DNA of 64,000 nt from an uncultured Prevotellaceae bacterium (GTDB lineage Bacteria; Bacteroidota; Bacteroidia; Bacteroidales; Bacteroidaceae): NCBI GenBank assembly GCA_937877605.1, contig CALFJA010000086.1:5341-69340 (forward strand), in the 5' to 3' direction. Every line of letters begins with the position of its first letter. Positions within the stretch are counted from its first letter, which is position 1. This document shows positions 1-9,312 of the stretch, piece by piece. The notes under the pieces are model-generated. The model was not told where the DNA came from, did no database searches, and worked only from the letters and a program-made list of their open reading frames with translations. Both the position numbers and the translations under genes were made by a program.

Positions 1-214
1 TCTCGGCAGCCTTCTCATAGACGCGCGGGTCGTATTCGGAAGTGCCCTCGGGAAAGTCTATCTCCGGTTTGATGATGTGGTACAGGCTCATTTCGTTGTC
101 ACCGGCCTCAGTGCGTGCCTCTTCCGAATCAAGCACATCGTACGGGCGTGATTCAACTTTTTCTACCAGTTCACGCGGTGGACGCACACCGCGAAAGGGT
201 TTAATCTTTGCCAT
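1..214 (-). CDS. DUF1015 family protein, N-terminal part (cut by window start)
   Basis: The reverse strand reads from an ATG at 214 through 71 codons to the window edge with no stop. It begins MAKIKPFRGVRPPRELVEKV, the usual opening of the DUF1015 (COG4198) family, whose members commonly follow serC and serA in Bacteroidales. The order here (serC, serA, this gene, all minus strand) fits. The biochemical role of DUF1015 is not established. The leader directly before the ATG carries the 16-nt sequence AAACAACCAAACAACC (218-233 on the complement), also found in front of nspC. The C-terminal part lies outside the window. Confidence 0.8.
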   Translation of the reverse strand, partial: MAKIKPFRGVRPPRELVEKVESRPYDVLDSEEARTEAGDNEMSLYHIIKPEIDFPEGTSEYDPRVYEKAAE

Positions 215-287
215 GTTGGTTGTTTGGTTGTTTAGTCGTCTACAAAAATACGAATAAAGAATGAAAAATGAACAAATGAAGAATGAA

Positions 288-375
288 ATTCGTTTGGGGC
301 TCAAACGCAATGTAATTGGGCCACAAATGGCACACGAAAGAGCCCCAAACGCAAGTCGTTTGGGGCTCTTTCGGA
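288..375. repeat. Intergenic repeat copy 1, with 17-bp hairpin
   Basis: This is one of four intergenic copies of a mosaic repeat built from GTTTGGGGCTC and its complement (others at 25757, 35986 and 54375). Positions 335-351 and 357-373 form a perfect 17-bp inverted repeat around the loop CAAGT. It lies between serA and the DUF1015 gene. No T-tract follows the stem in the direction of transcription, so it is not a standard intrinsic terminator. It could still affect mRNA stability or processing. Confidence 0.8.
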
Positions 376-452
376 ATTAGAAGGTAAAGTTCTGATTTAC
401 AGTTGATTGGAAGCTTTGAACAGCAAGTGGCCAAATCAACTGAAAATCCAAC

Positions 453-1373
453 TTACTTGTTGACCTGGAACTTGGTACAACCGTCGCTGAAGAAGGCATT
501 GATCTGCCGGGCGGCGGCTATTCCTGCATTCGTGTTGGCCTCGGCGGTCTGGGCACCCATTTTCTTCGGCGTGGCGAAATAGCGGCCTTCGAGCGCTGCG
601 AACTCAGCATCGGCATCGGGTTTGATGTCGGTGATGTATTTCAAGTCAGTGCGTTCGTTGAGCAACTGGAGGAGTTCCGCTTCGTCGATGACCTCCTTAC
701 GGGCAGTGTTCACGAGGATGGCATTCGGCTTCATCTTGCCCACCAGTGTACGGTTGATGCTCTTTATGGTCTCGGGTGTTGCGGGGATGTGTAGGGAAAC
801 GACATCGCAAGTCTCGAAGAGTTCATCCTGCGAGGCAACGGCATGCACCCCACTCTGCTCAATAACCTCGGTCGGACAATAGGCATCGTAGGCATAGACA
901 TCCATGCCAAAGCCTTTGGCTATGCGCGCTACGTTGCGGCCGACATTTCCAAAAGCCAACAAGCCGAGTCTCTTACCGAGCAGTTCGGTTCCGGCCTTAC
1001 CATTATAGAAATTGCGGACAGCATAGACCAAAAGCCCGAAAACAAGTTCTGCTACGGCATTGGCATTCTGGCCTGGCGTGTTTTCAACTATGACGTTGCG
1101 GGCCGAAGCAGCTTGCAGGTCGATATTGTCGTAGCCTGCTCCTGCGCGGACAACTATTTTCAATTCCTGGGCTGCATTGAGCACCTCTTCGTCAACCTTA
1201 TCTGAACGGACAATGAGTGCCTCTGCAGTGCCGACAGCTTGAAGCAGTTGAGCCTTGTCGGTGTATTTTTCAAGCAATGTGAGTTCATGCCCTGCCTCTT
1301 CAAGTTCTTTTCTCATACCGTCAATGGCAGCAGATGCAAACGGTTTTTCAGTTGCTACTAATACTTTTGACAT
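453..1373 (-). CDS. serA: D-3-phosphoglycerate dehydrogenase
   Basis: This 306-residue protein has the D-isomer 2-hydroxyacid dehydrogenase fold. It catalyses the NAD-dependent oxidation of 3-phosphoglycerate, the first step of serine synthesis. Visible features are the substrate-domain motif VVRAGAGYDNID, a nucleotide-binding loop of the GFGNVG type (written LAFGNVGRNVA) and the NTARKEVIDE segment with the catalytic Arg region. It is the short form without a C-terminal ACT domain, so direct serine feedback through that domain is not expected. It lies 33 bp downstream of serC on the same strand, which gives two consecutive steps of serine synthesis in one probable operon. Confidence 0.92.
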   Translation of the reverse strand: MSKVLVATEKPFASAAIDGMRKELEEAGHELTLLEKYTDKAQLLQAVGTAEALIVRSDKVDEEVLNAAQELKIVVRAGAGYDNIDLQAASARNVIVENTPGQNANAVAELVFGLLVYAVRNFYNGKAGTELLGKRLGLLAFGNVGRNVARIAKGFGMDVYAYDAYCPTEVIEQSGVHAVASQDELFETCDVVSLHIPATPETIKSINRTLVGKMKPNAILVNTARKEVIDEAELLQLLNERTDLKYITDIKPDADAEFAALEGRYFATPKKMGAQTAEANTNAGIAAARQINAFFSDGCTKFQVNK

Positions 1374-1406
1374 AATTCTGAAAATAAATAAATGAATAAT
1401 TCTTTA

Positions 1407-2474
1407 TTAATGCTTTGCCTCAAATTCCTGCATACAAGCCACAAGAGCCTTTACACCTTCGATGGTCTGTGCATTGTAGCAACTGGCCCGGAATCCGCCT
1501 ACGGAACGGTGTCCCTTAATGCCTACCATGCCACGCTCGGTGGCAAACTCCATGAAGGGTTTCTCCAGTTCGGCATATTCGTCGTTCATGACGAAGCAGA
1601 TGTTCATGAGCGATCGGTCCTCGACGGCTACGGTGCCACGGAAGAGTCGGTTGCGGTCGATCTCGTCGTAGAGCATTCGTCCGCGCTCAACGGCACGACG
1701 GTTCATGGCCTCTACTCCACCCTCGCGCTTGATCCAGCGAAGTGTTTCGAGCGCAGAATAGATGGGAACCACAGGCGGTGTGTTGAACATGCTGCCCTTC
1801 TCCACATGTGTGCGATAGTCGAGCATGGTGGGTATCTCGCGTGGCGCCCGCCCCAGACAGTCGTCCTTCACGATGATGATGGTGACTCCTGCCATGGCAA
1901 GGTTCTTCTGCGCACCGCCATAGATGCAGTCGTACTTGCTCACATCAACAGGACGGCTGAAGATGTCGGACGACATGTCGGCGATGAGACGCACGGGCAC
2001 ATCAAGGTCTTTGCGGATCTCCGTTCCGTAAATGGTGTTGTTGGTGGTGATGTGCAGGTAGTCCACATCGGTCGGGCACTGCCAACCTTTGGGTATATAG
2101 GAATAGGTTGCCTCTGCCGAGGATGCCACTTCTACCACTTCACCGAAATGCTTGGCTTCCTTCATGGCCTTCTTAGCCCAAACACCCGTGTTCAGGTAGG
2201 CAGCCTTCTTTATGAGGAAGTTGCAGGGAACTTGGCAGAACTGCAGGGAGGCTCCGCCACCAAGGAAAATCACGGAATAACCCTCGGGAACATCGAGCAA
2301 CTCTTTCACGAGTGCCATGGCCTCGTCCATGACGGGCTGAAAGTCTTTGGCACGATGGCTGATTTCCATCAGGGAGAGACCAGAACCGTTAAAATCGAGC
2401 ATCTGCTTTGCGGTGTTTTCAATCACTTCGCGTGGAAGCATTGAAGGTCCGGCATTGAAATTGTACTTTTTCAT
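1407..2474 (-). CDS. serC: Phosphoserine aminotransferase
   Basis: The protein has 355 residues and begins MKKYNFNAGPSMLP, the hallmark N-terminus of SerC. It transfers the amino group of glutamate to 3-phosphohydroxypyruvate, using pyridoxal phosphate. The PLP lysine lies in YGGAQKNLAMAG, and FLGGGASLQF and the C-terminal GHRSVGGFRASCYN segment are family signatures. It is the first gene of the serC-serA-DUF1015 run. The helicase gene that precedes it on the same strand ends 38 bp upstream. Confidence 0.95.
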   Translation of the reverse strand: MKKYNFNAGPSMLPREVIENTAKQMLDFNGSGLSLMEISHRAKDFQPVMDEAMALVKELLDVPEGYSVIFLGGGASLQFCQVPCNFLIKKAAYLNTGVWAKKAMKEAKHFGEVVEVASSAEATYSYIPKGWQCPTDVDYLHITTNNTIYGTEIRKDLDVPVRLIADMSSDIFSRPVDVSKYDCIYGGAQKNLAMAGVTIIIVKDDCLGRAPREIPTMLDYRTHVEKGSMFNTPPVVPIYSALETLRWIKREGGVEAMNRRAVERGRMLYDEIDRNRLFRGTVAVEDRSLMNICFVMNDEYAELEKPFMEFATERGMVGIKGHRSVGGFRASCYNAQTIEGVKALVACMQEFEAKH

Positions 2475-2512
2475 AGCGTTAATAATTTGTGGTTATTGTA
2501 TATTAATTGTTG

Positions 2513-3820
2513 TCAGTTGATGATTTCGAGCAGGACACGCTGTCCTTTTATTTTCTGGCCGCTGACTTGCAGGACACGCTTCAGGCAGGGGCGCGAAACG
2601 GCAACATAGGCGAAGCGTTCGAAGAGGTCGATGCGTCCTATGTCTTTCATGGTCATATCGGCATTCTTACAGAGGAAACCGACAATGTCCTTCTTGCTTG
2701 TCTTGTCTTTCTTCCCCTTCCCCACATAGATGGTCTGCATCTTCGGCTGTGACGGCTCCGGCAGGATGGCAGGGACGACATATGCTGCCGTATCGGCATC
2801 GGCAAAGGGCGGCAACGGCTCGTTGGCTCCCAGCAGGTGGAAGGTCTGGCCGGTCTTGTCCCAGCGTGCGGTACGCCCTACCCTATGCAGATAGACTTCG
2901 GGAGACTCAGCCGTATGGTAATGTATGATATTGTCTACCTGCTGGAAATCCAACCCACGGGAGGCTATGTCTGTACACACCAGCACATTGCGACTGCCAT
3001 TCATGAACTTGTAGAGTGAACGCTCGCGGTCTTTCTGTTCCATGCCTCCATGATACATGGCAGGTTCAAAACCCTGCTGGCACAGTTCGTCGAAGATTCG
3101 CTCCACACTCTCGCGGTAGTTGACGAAGACAATGCTGGCCGTCTCGGGCAGACTGAGAAGCAGACTGCACAGCAGGGGGAGTTTGTCGGCTGTCTCGGAA
3201 CGCAACCAATAAGAGCGCAGCCGGTGGGAGATGTCCTCGCGGGCATCAATTCTCTTGCAACATTCAAGGCGGAGAAACTTTGCCGCAACATCAGTGTCGG
3301 TGGCAGAGAGAAGAATATGGCGACAGCCCGTGGGGAGCAGGCGCATGAGTTGCTGCATCTCATTCTCAAACCCCATCTGGAGGCACTTGTCAAATTCGTC
3401 GAGTACAATGTAGCGGACTGCCGATACATCAAAATTGGATTTCTGAAGATGGTCGAGCAATTTACCGGGAGTACCGAATATGATGTGTGGATGCTGTTGG
3501 CTGATGGTACGGTGCTCCTCCATAGTGGAGCGGCCTCCGTGGGATGAAAAACCGCGGAAAGGTGTTTTCATGTGGTTGAGGACATCGAGCGATTGATTGC
3601 AAAGTTCACGCGTGGGGAGGATGACTACCGTCTGTAAGCTGTCTTCGTCAGTCTTCATCGTCGTAAGCACAGACAAAAGGTAGGCAATGGTCTTCCCCGA
3701 TCCTGTGGGAGAAAGCAATAGCAAATCACCATTTCCACGGGAAAAGAATGAAAGCACCTGTTCTTGCATGGGGCTCAGGCGGTCGATGTGGAGATTTTGC
3801 AGATAATCAGTTATGCCCAT
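2513..3820 (-). CDS. DEAD-box RNA helicase, DbpA-like
   Basis: This is an ATP-dependent RNA helicase of about 435 residues. In order it shows the Q motif (SPMQEQ), Walker A SPTGSGKT near residue 37, PTRELCNQ, motif II as DEFD where DEAD is usual, SAT, CTDIASRGLDF and HRVGRTAR. The C-terminal 70 residues (KDIVGFLCKNADMTMKDIG onward) match the DbpA RNA-binding domain, so a role in large-subunit ribosome assembly is inferred. The chosen start overlaps the 3' end of the upstream TPR gene by 14 bp. An in-frame ATG at 3853 would lengthen the overlap and adds no conserved sequence. Confidence 0.85.
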   Translation of the reverse strand: MGITDYLQNLHIDRLSPMQEQVLSFFSRGNGDLLLLSPTGSGKTIAYLLSVLTTMKTDEDSLQTVVILPTRELCNQSLDVLNHMKTPFRGFSSHGGRSTMEEHRTISQQHPHIIFGTPGKLLDHLQKSNFDVSAVRYIVLDEFDKCLQMGFENEMQQLMRLLPTGCRHILLSATDTDVAAKFLRLECCKRIDAREDISHRLRSYWLRSETADKLPLLCSLLLSLPETASIVFVNYRESVERIFDELCQQGFEPAMYHGGMEQKDRERSLYKFMNGSRNVLVCTDIASRGLDFQQVDNIIHYHTAESPEVYLHRVGRTARWDKTGQTFHLLGANEPLPPFADADTAAYVVPAILPEPSQPKMQTIYVGKGKKDKTSKKDIVGFLCKNADMTMKDIGRIDLFERFAYVAVSRPCLKRVLQVSGQKIKGQRVLLEIIN

Positions 3821-5030
3821 AAGAAATTCGTTTCTTTTTAAGGATGCAATCAATCTGGTCGAACTCGTCGCCCATATTCAAGTTGAGATATATCAAATAG
3901 AGCGGCAGCGCCCACTGGTCGGCATCGCCAGGTACCAACCGTCTATAAGTTTCCAGATATGGGCGGGCTGCGGAATAATTGGCAATGACATTACGCTGGT
4001 CGGCCTTGCTCTTCTTCGGCAGTTTGTCCAGACGGACGGCCTTATAGTAATGGGACAGCCCTGCGTTGAGATAGGCACGCGACAATGTGTCGGATACTGC
4101 GATGATGCTGTCGCAAAGGGCTATGCACTCGTCGTATCTTTCAGTATAGAGCAGTACAGTAGACTTTGCCACATGGAACAGCATGTCAGCAGGTGCGACG
4201 GAAATGCCCTTGTCCGACAGTTCCATGCATTTTCCCCAGTCACCGTTTGAAGCGTAATGGTTGAACAGACGGGGAAAGAAATAAGGGGAAGAGGGACTGC
4301 CGTCGAAGCCTTCCTGCAAGGTCTGGATATACCGCGAAGTGTCGTTCTCCAACTTATATGCCTCCGAGAGATACTGCAGCATAGTCAGCCGATTGGCCGT
4401 ATCCTTCAAGGCTGTGTACGAATGATGCAGCATCTGCTGCGGATTCCGGTTCATGTATCCACTATAGACAGACCAGAAGGCTGCCTTTGCGAGTAGCGTG
4501 TCGGTCTGCGAATAGTTGAACGCCTTAAACAAATGAGAGTTTGTACCCTTCAGATAGTCATCGAAATATGTATAGGCAGCATTGTACTTCTTGGTAAACA
4601 GTTTATACAGGCCACCGTGATAGAGATTCGGACGGCATTTGTTTAAATCGTTCGCACGCTTTTGAAGGTGCCTCAATACTTTTTTGTTGGGTCGAACAGC
4701 CGACTGGGAAAAGGAATCTACCTTCTGGTAAACAGAGAACAGACGCTGAATATTGGCAAAAAAAGCAGCAGTGTCCAGTTGCTGGTGCAAGTAAAGTCGC
4801 TCGTTCTGGCTCTCGTAACGCTTGTAGAGACATTCACCCAGTAGCAGCCAGATATCTGCGCGATGCTGATTGGCAGAATCCTTGAGCAGCGTTTCGGCCA
4901 TAGTCTGCGCCTTGTCAAGTTCGGTTCCTTTTTTCAGCAAATCCTGTATTTGCAGCATATCCTTCTTCTGTGCGCTGATGGACACTGCAAATAAAAGAAA
5001 CAACAGAACCTGAACAAAACGACTCTTCAT
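3807..5030 (-). CDS. Secreted tetratricopeptide-repeat protein
   Basis: From the ATG at 5030 the product has about 407 residues and begins with a clear signal peptide (MKSRFVQVLLFLLFAVSISAQ). The body is alpha-helical with several TPR-like repeats and no catalytic motif that I recognise. An ATG eight codons upstream (5054) would put charged and aromatic residues before the signal peptide and is less likely. It sits between a second TPR gene and the helicase on the same strand. It is probably a periplasmic or outer-membrane-associated scaffold, which is inference from the repeats. Confidence 0.75.
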   Translation of the reverse strand: MKSRFVQVLLFLLFAVSISAQKKDMLQIQDLLKKGTELDKAQTMAETLLKDSANQHRADIWLLLGECLYKRYESQNERLYLHQQLDTAAFFANIQRLFSVYQKVDSFSQSAVRPNKKVLRHLQKRANDLNKCRPNLYHGGLYKLFTKKYNAAYTYFDDYLKGTNSHLFKAFNYSQTDTLLAKAAFWSVYSGYMNRNPQQMLHHSYTALKDTANRLTMLQYLSEAYKLENDTSRYIQTLQEGFDGSPSSPYFFPRLFNHYASNGDWGKCMELSDKGISVAPADMLFHVAKSTVLLYTERYDECIALCDSIIAVSDTLSRAYLNAGLSHYYKAVRLDKLPKKSKADQRNVIANYSAARPYLETYRRLVPGDADQWALPLYLIYLNLNMGDEFDQIDCILKKKRISYGHN

Positions 5031-5040
5031 TATAAATCTA

Positions 5041-5086
5041 TAAAAAAAGAACATGTGTAAGACCCAATCTCAGGCCTTACACATGT
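5041..5086 (-). terminator. Intrinsic terminator after the 5097-6302 gene
   Basis: An 11-bp perfect inverted repeat, ACATGTGTAAG (5051-5061) with CTTACACATGT (5076-5086), is followed on the minus strand by TCTTTTTTTA. It separates the two TPR genes, so they may be expressed separately. Confidence 0.75.
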
Positions 5087-5096
5087 CGAAGCGTGA

Positions 5097-6302
5097 TTAT
5101 TTGGAAATCAGATTCTCAATTTCCCTGGTGCGAGCATCCGACTCGCCAAACAGATTGTAGTAGCATTGGTATAATGGATATGCCCAATTTGCAAACTGAC
5201 GGTCGGGATCCAAACTGCGAGCTGACTCCAGATATTCCTTACTCTCTTTATAGAGACTTCGGCTGTCTACACCTGCTGCAGCCTCGGCGGCCTTCGTATT
5301 GATGCAATAGCCAAGATAAGTCAGCACGGCAACATTGTTAAGGTCGGCCTTCTTGAAACTTTGAATAGCATTCTCAAAGTCCTGCTTTGTCATCTCGTTC
5401 TGGCCTTTCAGCCCCCAAGCCAGTTGATTGTCGGGCTGAGCCGCAAGTTTTTCTGCAATCAATTTGTCCGACTTTGCCGACTCTCCAAGATTCGTATAGA
5501 GCTGTACCAATGTTGAGAAAAGTTTGTCATTGGACGAATTGGAAGCATAAAGAGCTTCAACTTCCTTCAGATAAGACAGGGTATCCTCCTTGCTCTTCAG
5601 CAGTTTCTCGTTGATTGCCAATTTTATAGGCAGCGCATCATTGTAAAGTTTCTCATCTGCCAAGGCGCAGTCAATGTATTTATTAGCTTTTGCATAGTCG
5701 CCAACAATATAAGCGACACGCGAAGTAAGCATAGCTACTTGACTCAGATATTGATCTTCTTGACCTTTCAGTGACGCGAAAACAGGAGCATCTTTGCTAT
5801 CAACATAGGCACCCCAATATTTCAGCATATCGGCATTGTTGCTTGACTCGGCTGCCCAGTTTCCTGCATTCAGCAGCTGAGTGCGAAGACGCTGTAACCG
5901 GTTTACATTAAGTTCACGGAATTTGGGCTTCACTTTTCCTTTTTCGTTAGGTTCATTGTCATACTTGTCACACTCCAAACCTGCCATCAGGCCATTATAA
6001 GCAGACTCATAGAAACCAAGCGTGTCGTAAGGCTCTACCTTGCCCTTGCCCAATTGTTCAGCAGTCTGGTTGGCGGTAATCGTCAGTATTTCCTTCTCAA
6101 ATTTTTCAGAAGCCAAGTCCACGAGTTTGTTGTAGGCTTTTGCTTTTTCTTCACCAGTCAATTGCGAAAGACTGGAATGCAGCAATTGTGCTGCTTCAGA
6201 ATAGGTCTTTGCCTTCAGAACCGCCTTCAGAGCTTCACTCTCTGCAGCAAAGGCTACCGATGTGCCTAGCATCATCAGTGCAAGAATAAAGATTTTCTTC
6301 AT
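5097..6302 (-). CDS. Secreted TPR-like protein downstream of gyrA
   Basis: This 401-residue protein has a typical signal peptide (MKKIFILALMMLGTSVAFAA) and helical repeats of TPR character, such as AWGLKGQNEMTKQDFENAIQ. The mature protein is Lys/Glu-rich and has no active-site motif that I can identify. It lies 47 bp downstream of gyrA on the same strand and ends in an intrinsic terminator. Resemblance in build to the next TPR gene suggests the two are distant paralogues. Function unknown. Confidence 0.75.
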   Translation of the reverse strand: MKKIFILALMMLGTSVAFAAESEALKAVLKAKTYSEAAQLLHSSLSQLTGEEKAKAYNKLVDLASEKFEKEILTITANQTAEQLGKGKVEPYDTLGFYESAYNGLMAGLECDKYDNEPNEKGKVKPKFRELNVNRLQRLRTQLLNAGNWAAESSNNADMLKYWGAYVDSKDAPVFASLKGQEDQYLSQVAMLTSRVAYIVGDYAKANKYIDCALADEKLYNDALPIKLAINEKLLKSKEDTLSYLKEVEALYASNSSNDKLFSTLVQLYTNLGESAKSDKLIAEKLAAQPDNQLAWGLKGQNEMTKQDFENAIQSFKKADLNNVAVLTYLGYCINTKAAEAAAGVDSRSLYKESKEYLESARSLDPDRQFANWAYPLYQCYYNLFGESDARTREIENLISK

Positions 6303-6349
6303 GATTGATAAATAGTTATTGGTTAATGTTTATGGTTATTATTCTTTGA

Positions 6350-8989
6350 TTATTGGTTATCGTTTTCAGGTTCTTCGTCAACCACATCGAGAATGTCCTC
6401 ATTATTATTGATGTTTTCCATTGCCGATTGGTTTAATCCGACAGCAGATGCATTCGTTTCACTGAAGGCCTGGTTTTTCTCTGCCCACTGGGCACGGCTC
6501 TCAGCCTCAACGCTTGCCTCCAGTTCCGAACTCATCACCTTGCACACGCTTGCAATGATGTCGTTCTTCTTCGTCAGGTTTATCAGGCGCACTCCTTGAG
6601 TGGCACGGCCCATGACGCGCACTTCGTCCAAAGGCAGACGGATGGCAATACCGCTCTTGTTGATTATCATCAGATCGAAATCATCTGTCACATTCTTGAT
6701 TGCTACTAAACGGCCGGTCTTTTCCGTCACATTCAGCGTCTTCACGCCCTTGGCGCCACGGTTCGTTATACGGTAGTCTTCCACAGAAGAACGCTTGCCA
6801 AAGCCGTTTTCGCTCACTACCATCACGCTCTCCTTCGACGGGTCATTCACCACAACCATACCGACAACGGCATCGTCACCCTCATCGCAACGCATTCCTA
6901 TCACACCTGTCGTCACACGACCCGTCGGACGGATGGCACGCTCATGGAAACGGACGGCACGACCGTTACGGTTTGCAAGGATGAGTTCGTTATCCCCATT
7001 CGTAAGGCGGACATCCACAACCTCATCACCCTCAACTATGCTAATCGCATTTACACCGTTAGAGCGAGGATTCGAATAAGCCTTTAGTAAAGTTTTCTTC
7101 ACTGTGCCATTCTTTGTCGCAAATACTACATAGTGGGAATTAACGAACTCGTCGTCCGTCAGTCCTTTTCCACGCAAGCGGAGGAACGCATTCACCGAGT
7201 CGTCACCATCTATGTTCAGCAGATTCTGGATGGCCCTGCCCTTCGAGGTCTTATCCCCTTCCGGTATCTCGTAGCACTTCAGCCAATAGCAACGACCCTT
7301 TTTCGTAAAGAACAGCATTGTCTGATGCATAGTTGCTGGATAAATATATTCGGTAAAGTCCTTGTCACGCGTCTGAGCGCCCTTACTGCCTACACCGCCG
7401 CGAGCCTGCTCTCTGAACTCACTCAATGCTGTACGCTTGATATAGCCAAGATGACTCACGGTAATAATCACGGGATCGTTCGGGTAGAAGTCCTCCGCAT
7501 TGAACTCATGCTCATAGGGTTTAATGTCTGTGCGGCGGGCATCCGCATATCGTTCCTTCACCTCCAGCAATTCGTCCTTCATCACCTTGCGGCATAGTTC
7601 ATCGTCTGTCAAGATATTGTTAAGGTACGCAATCTCTTTCTGCAGTTCTTCAAACTCGCCATGCAATTGGTCTATACGCAGGCCTGTAAGTTGTGCCAGG
7701 CGCATGTCAACAATCGCTTTCGACTGCAATTCGTCAATGTTAAAACGCTTTTCGAGGTTGGTCTGTGCTTCGGCTGGAGTCTTCGAAGCCCTGATAATGT
7801 GCACAACTTCGTCAATATTGTCACAGGCGATAATCAGGCCCTCCAGTATATGAGCACGCTCCTCTGCCTTACGAAGTTCAAACTTCGTGCGCCGGATCGT
7901 CACATCATGTCGGTGCTCAACAAAATACTTGATGCATTCACGAAGCGTCAACAAGCGGGGACGACCTTTCACCAAAGCAATACAGTTCACCGAGAAAGAA
8001 CTTTGCAACGCCGTCATCTTGAACAATTTATTCAAAATAACGCTCGCATTCGCATCACGCTTCACATCAACGACAATACGCATGCCATCACGGCCCGTCT
8101 CATCGTTCACATTACTTATACCGTCCAGCCGGCCTTCCTTCACCAAGTCCGCTATGTTCTCTATCAATTGCTGTTTGTTAACACCATACGGTATCTCGGT
8201 CACAACGATCTTGTCATGGCTCTCACCATTTTCAATCTCCGCCTTCGCACGGATTACGATTCGGCCGCGACCTGTTTCATACGCCTCCTTCACACCCTGC
8301 AAGCCATAGATTGTAGCACCCGTGGGGAAGTCGGGGGCAGGAATATATTCCATCAATTCCTCAACATCAATCTCAGGATTATCTATATAGGCACAGCAGC
8401 CGTCAATAACCTCACCCAGATTGTGCGTGGGAATGTTCGTCGCCATACCCACAGCAATACCGTTACCGCCGTTCACCAGCAGGTTCGGAATCTTCGTAGG
8501 CATCACACTCGGCTCAACCAAAGTGTCGTCAAAGTTGTTCACCATGTCGACGGTGTCCTTTTCCAAATCGTCCATAATATGCTCACCCATCTTCGACAAA
8601 CGGCATTCCGTATAACGCATCGCTGCCGCAGAGTCACCGTCCACACTTCCAAAGTTACCTTGCCCGTCAACAAGTTTGTAACGCATGTTCCAGTCCTGGC
8701 CCATACGAACCAGTGCACCATACACCGAACTGTCACCGTGAGGATGATACTTACCCAGCACCTCACCCACGACGCGAGCACACTTCTTGTAAGGGTTCGT
8801 ACTCGTATTACCAATGCCCAGCATACCATACAAAATACGACGGTGAACTGGTTTGAAGCCGTCGCGGACATCCGGAAGGGCACGAGCCACAATCACCGAC
8901 ATACTGTAGTCGATGTACGACGATTTCATTTCTTCCTCGATATTAATCTTGATAATTCGATCTTGGTCAATTGTTCTGTAATCTTCCAT
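6350..8989 (-). CDS. gyrA: DNA gyrase subunit A
   Basis: This 879-residue protein is the DNA-cleaving subunit of type II topoisomerase. The N-terminus (IDYSMSVIVARALPDVRDG) and the catalytic Tyr region (AMRYTECRL) are intact. C-terminal beta-pinwheel blades are marked by repeated GRAT/GxV segments, and the GyrA box is seen as RGGVGSKG. In the quinolone region the sequence is HPHGDSSVYGALVRM, so the position equivalent to E. coli Asp87 is Gly. The acidic C-terminal tail (EEPENDNQ) is an extra. The next gene downstream is a TPR protein. Confidence 0.97.
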   Translation of the reverse strand: MEDYRTIDQDRIIKINIEEEMKSSYIDYSMSVIVARALPDVRDGFKPVHRRILYGMLGIGNTSTNPYKKCARVVGEVLGKYHPHGDSSVYGALVRMGQDWNMRYKLVDGQGNFGSVDGDSAAAMRYTECRLSKMGEHIMDDLEKDTVDMVNNFDDTLVEPSVMPTKIPNLLVNGGNGIAVGMATNIPTHNLGEVIDGCCAYIDNPEIDVEELMEYIPAPDFPTGATIYGLQGVKEAYETGRGRIVIRAKAEIENGESHDKIVVTEIPYGVNKQQLIENIADLVKEGRLDGISNVNDETGRDGMRIVVDVKRDANASVILNKLFKMTALQSSFSVNCIALVKGRPRLLTLRECIKYFVEHRHDVTIRRTKFELRKAEERAHILEGLIIACDNIDEVVHIIRASKTPAEAQTNLEKRFNIDELQSKAIVDMRLAQLTGLRIDQLHGEFEELQKEIAYLNNILTDDELCRKVMKDELLEVKERYADARRTDIKPYEHEFNAEDFYPNDPVIITVSHLGYIKRTALSEFREQARGGVGSKGAQTRDKDFTEYIYPATMHQTMLFFTKKGRCYWLKCYEIPEGDKTSKGRAIQNLLNIDGDDSVNAFLRLRGKGLTDDEFVNSHYVVFATKNGTVKKTLLKAYSNPRSNGVNAISIVEGDEVVDVRLTNGDNELILANRNGRAVRFHERAIRPTGRVTTGVIGMRCDEGDDAVVGMVVVNDPSKESVMVVSENGFGKRSSVEDYRITNRGAKGVKTLNVTEKTGRLVAIKNVTDDFDLMIINKSGIAIRLPLDEVRVMGRATQGVRLINLTKKNDIIASVCKVMSSELEASVEAESRAQWAEKNQAFSETNASAVGLNQSAMENINNNEDILDVVDEEPENDNQ

Positions 8990-9262
8990 TTTTAAGTACT
9001 AAAATTTGTTCTTATCTAATCTTTTGTTTTTTCAAAAATTGCGCTAAAATGGTGTTTATTTTTGTTTTAAGCCATTTTTTACTTTTTATAATACGCTCCA
9101 AAGGTACAAAATAGCAGCGAAAACATACATCATTTAACGCGGAATTTCGCATGTTTTTAATAATTTTTAGTTATTTCGCGCAAAACTCCGCATTTATTAC
9201 AACTAGCATGCCTAACAACATCCACTATCGAAGACAATAAAATCAAAGATTTTACACACAAA
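8990..9262. other. gyrA upstream intergenic region
   Basis: This is AT-rich non-coding sequence. On the minus strand, TACCTTTG (complement of CAAAGGTA at 9099-9106) matches the Bacteroidetes -7 element, about 110 bp before the gyrA ATG, but no convincing -33 TTTG is seen at the right distance. I see no other gene or conserved RNA here. Confidence 0.4.
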
Positions 9263-9292
9263 GGGAGCACAAGAAACAAGACCTGTGCTCCC
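9263..9292 (-). terminator. Terminator-like hairpin after the HU-membrane gene
   Basis: GGGAGCAC (9263-9270) pairs with GTGCTCCC (9285-9292) just after the stop of the 9313-10497 gene, closing the ftsY-rimO-HU-HU run. On the minus strand the stem is followed by TTTGTGTGTAAA, a weak T-tract. On the plus strand it is followed by TCTTCTTTTTT, so it could act in both directions. Confidence 0.6.
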
Positions 9293-9312
9293 TCTTCTTT
9301 TTTGATGAGTAT

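Noticed and set aside
240..434. 64-codon minus-strand frame between serA and the DUF1015 gene
   Set aside because: It covers the intergenic repeat and its hairpin, and the composition is not protein-like.
1392..2444. 350-codon open frame opposite serC
   Set aside because: Shadow frame; serC is complete.
7661..8995. 444-codon open frame opposite gyrA
   Set aside because: His/Thr/Arg-rich translation typical of a reverse-complement frame; gyrA is intact on the other strand.
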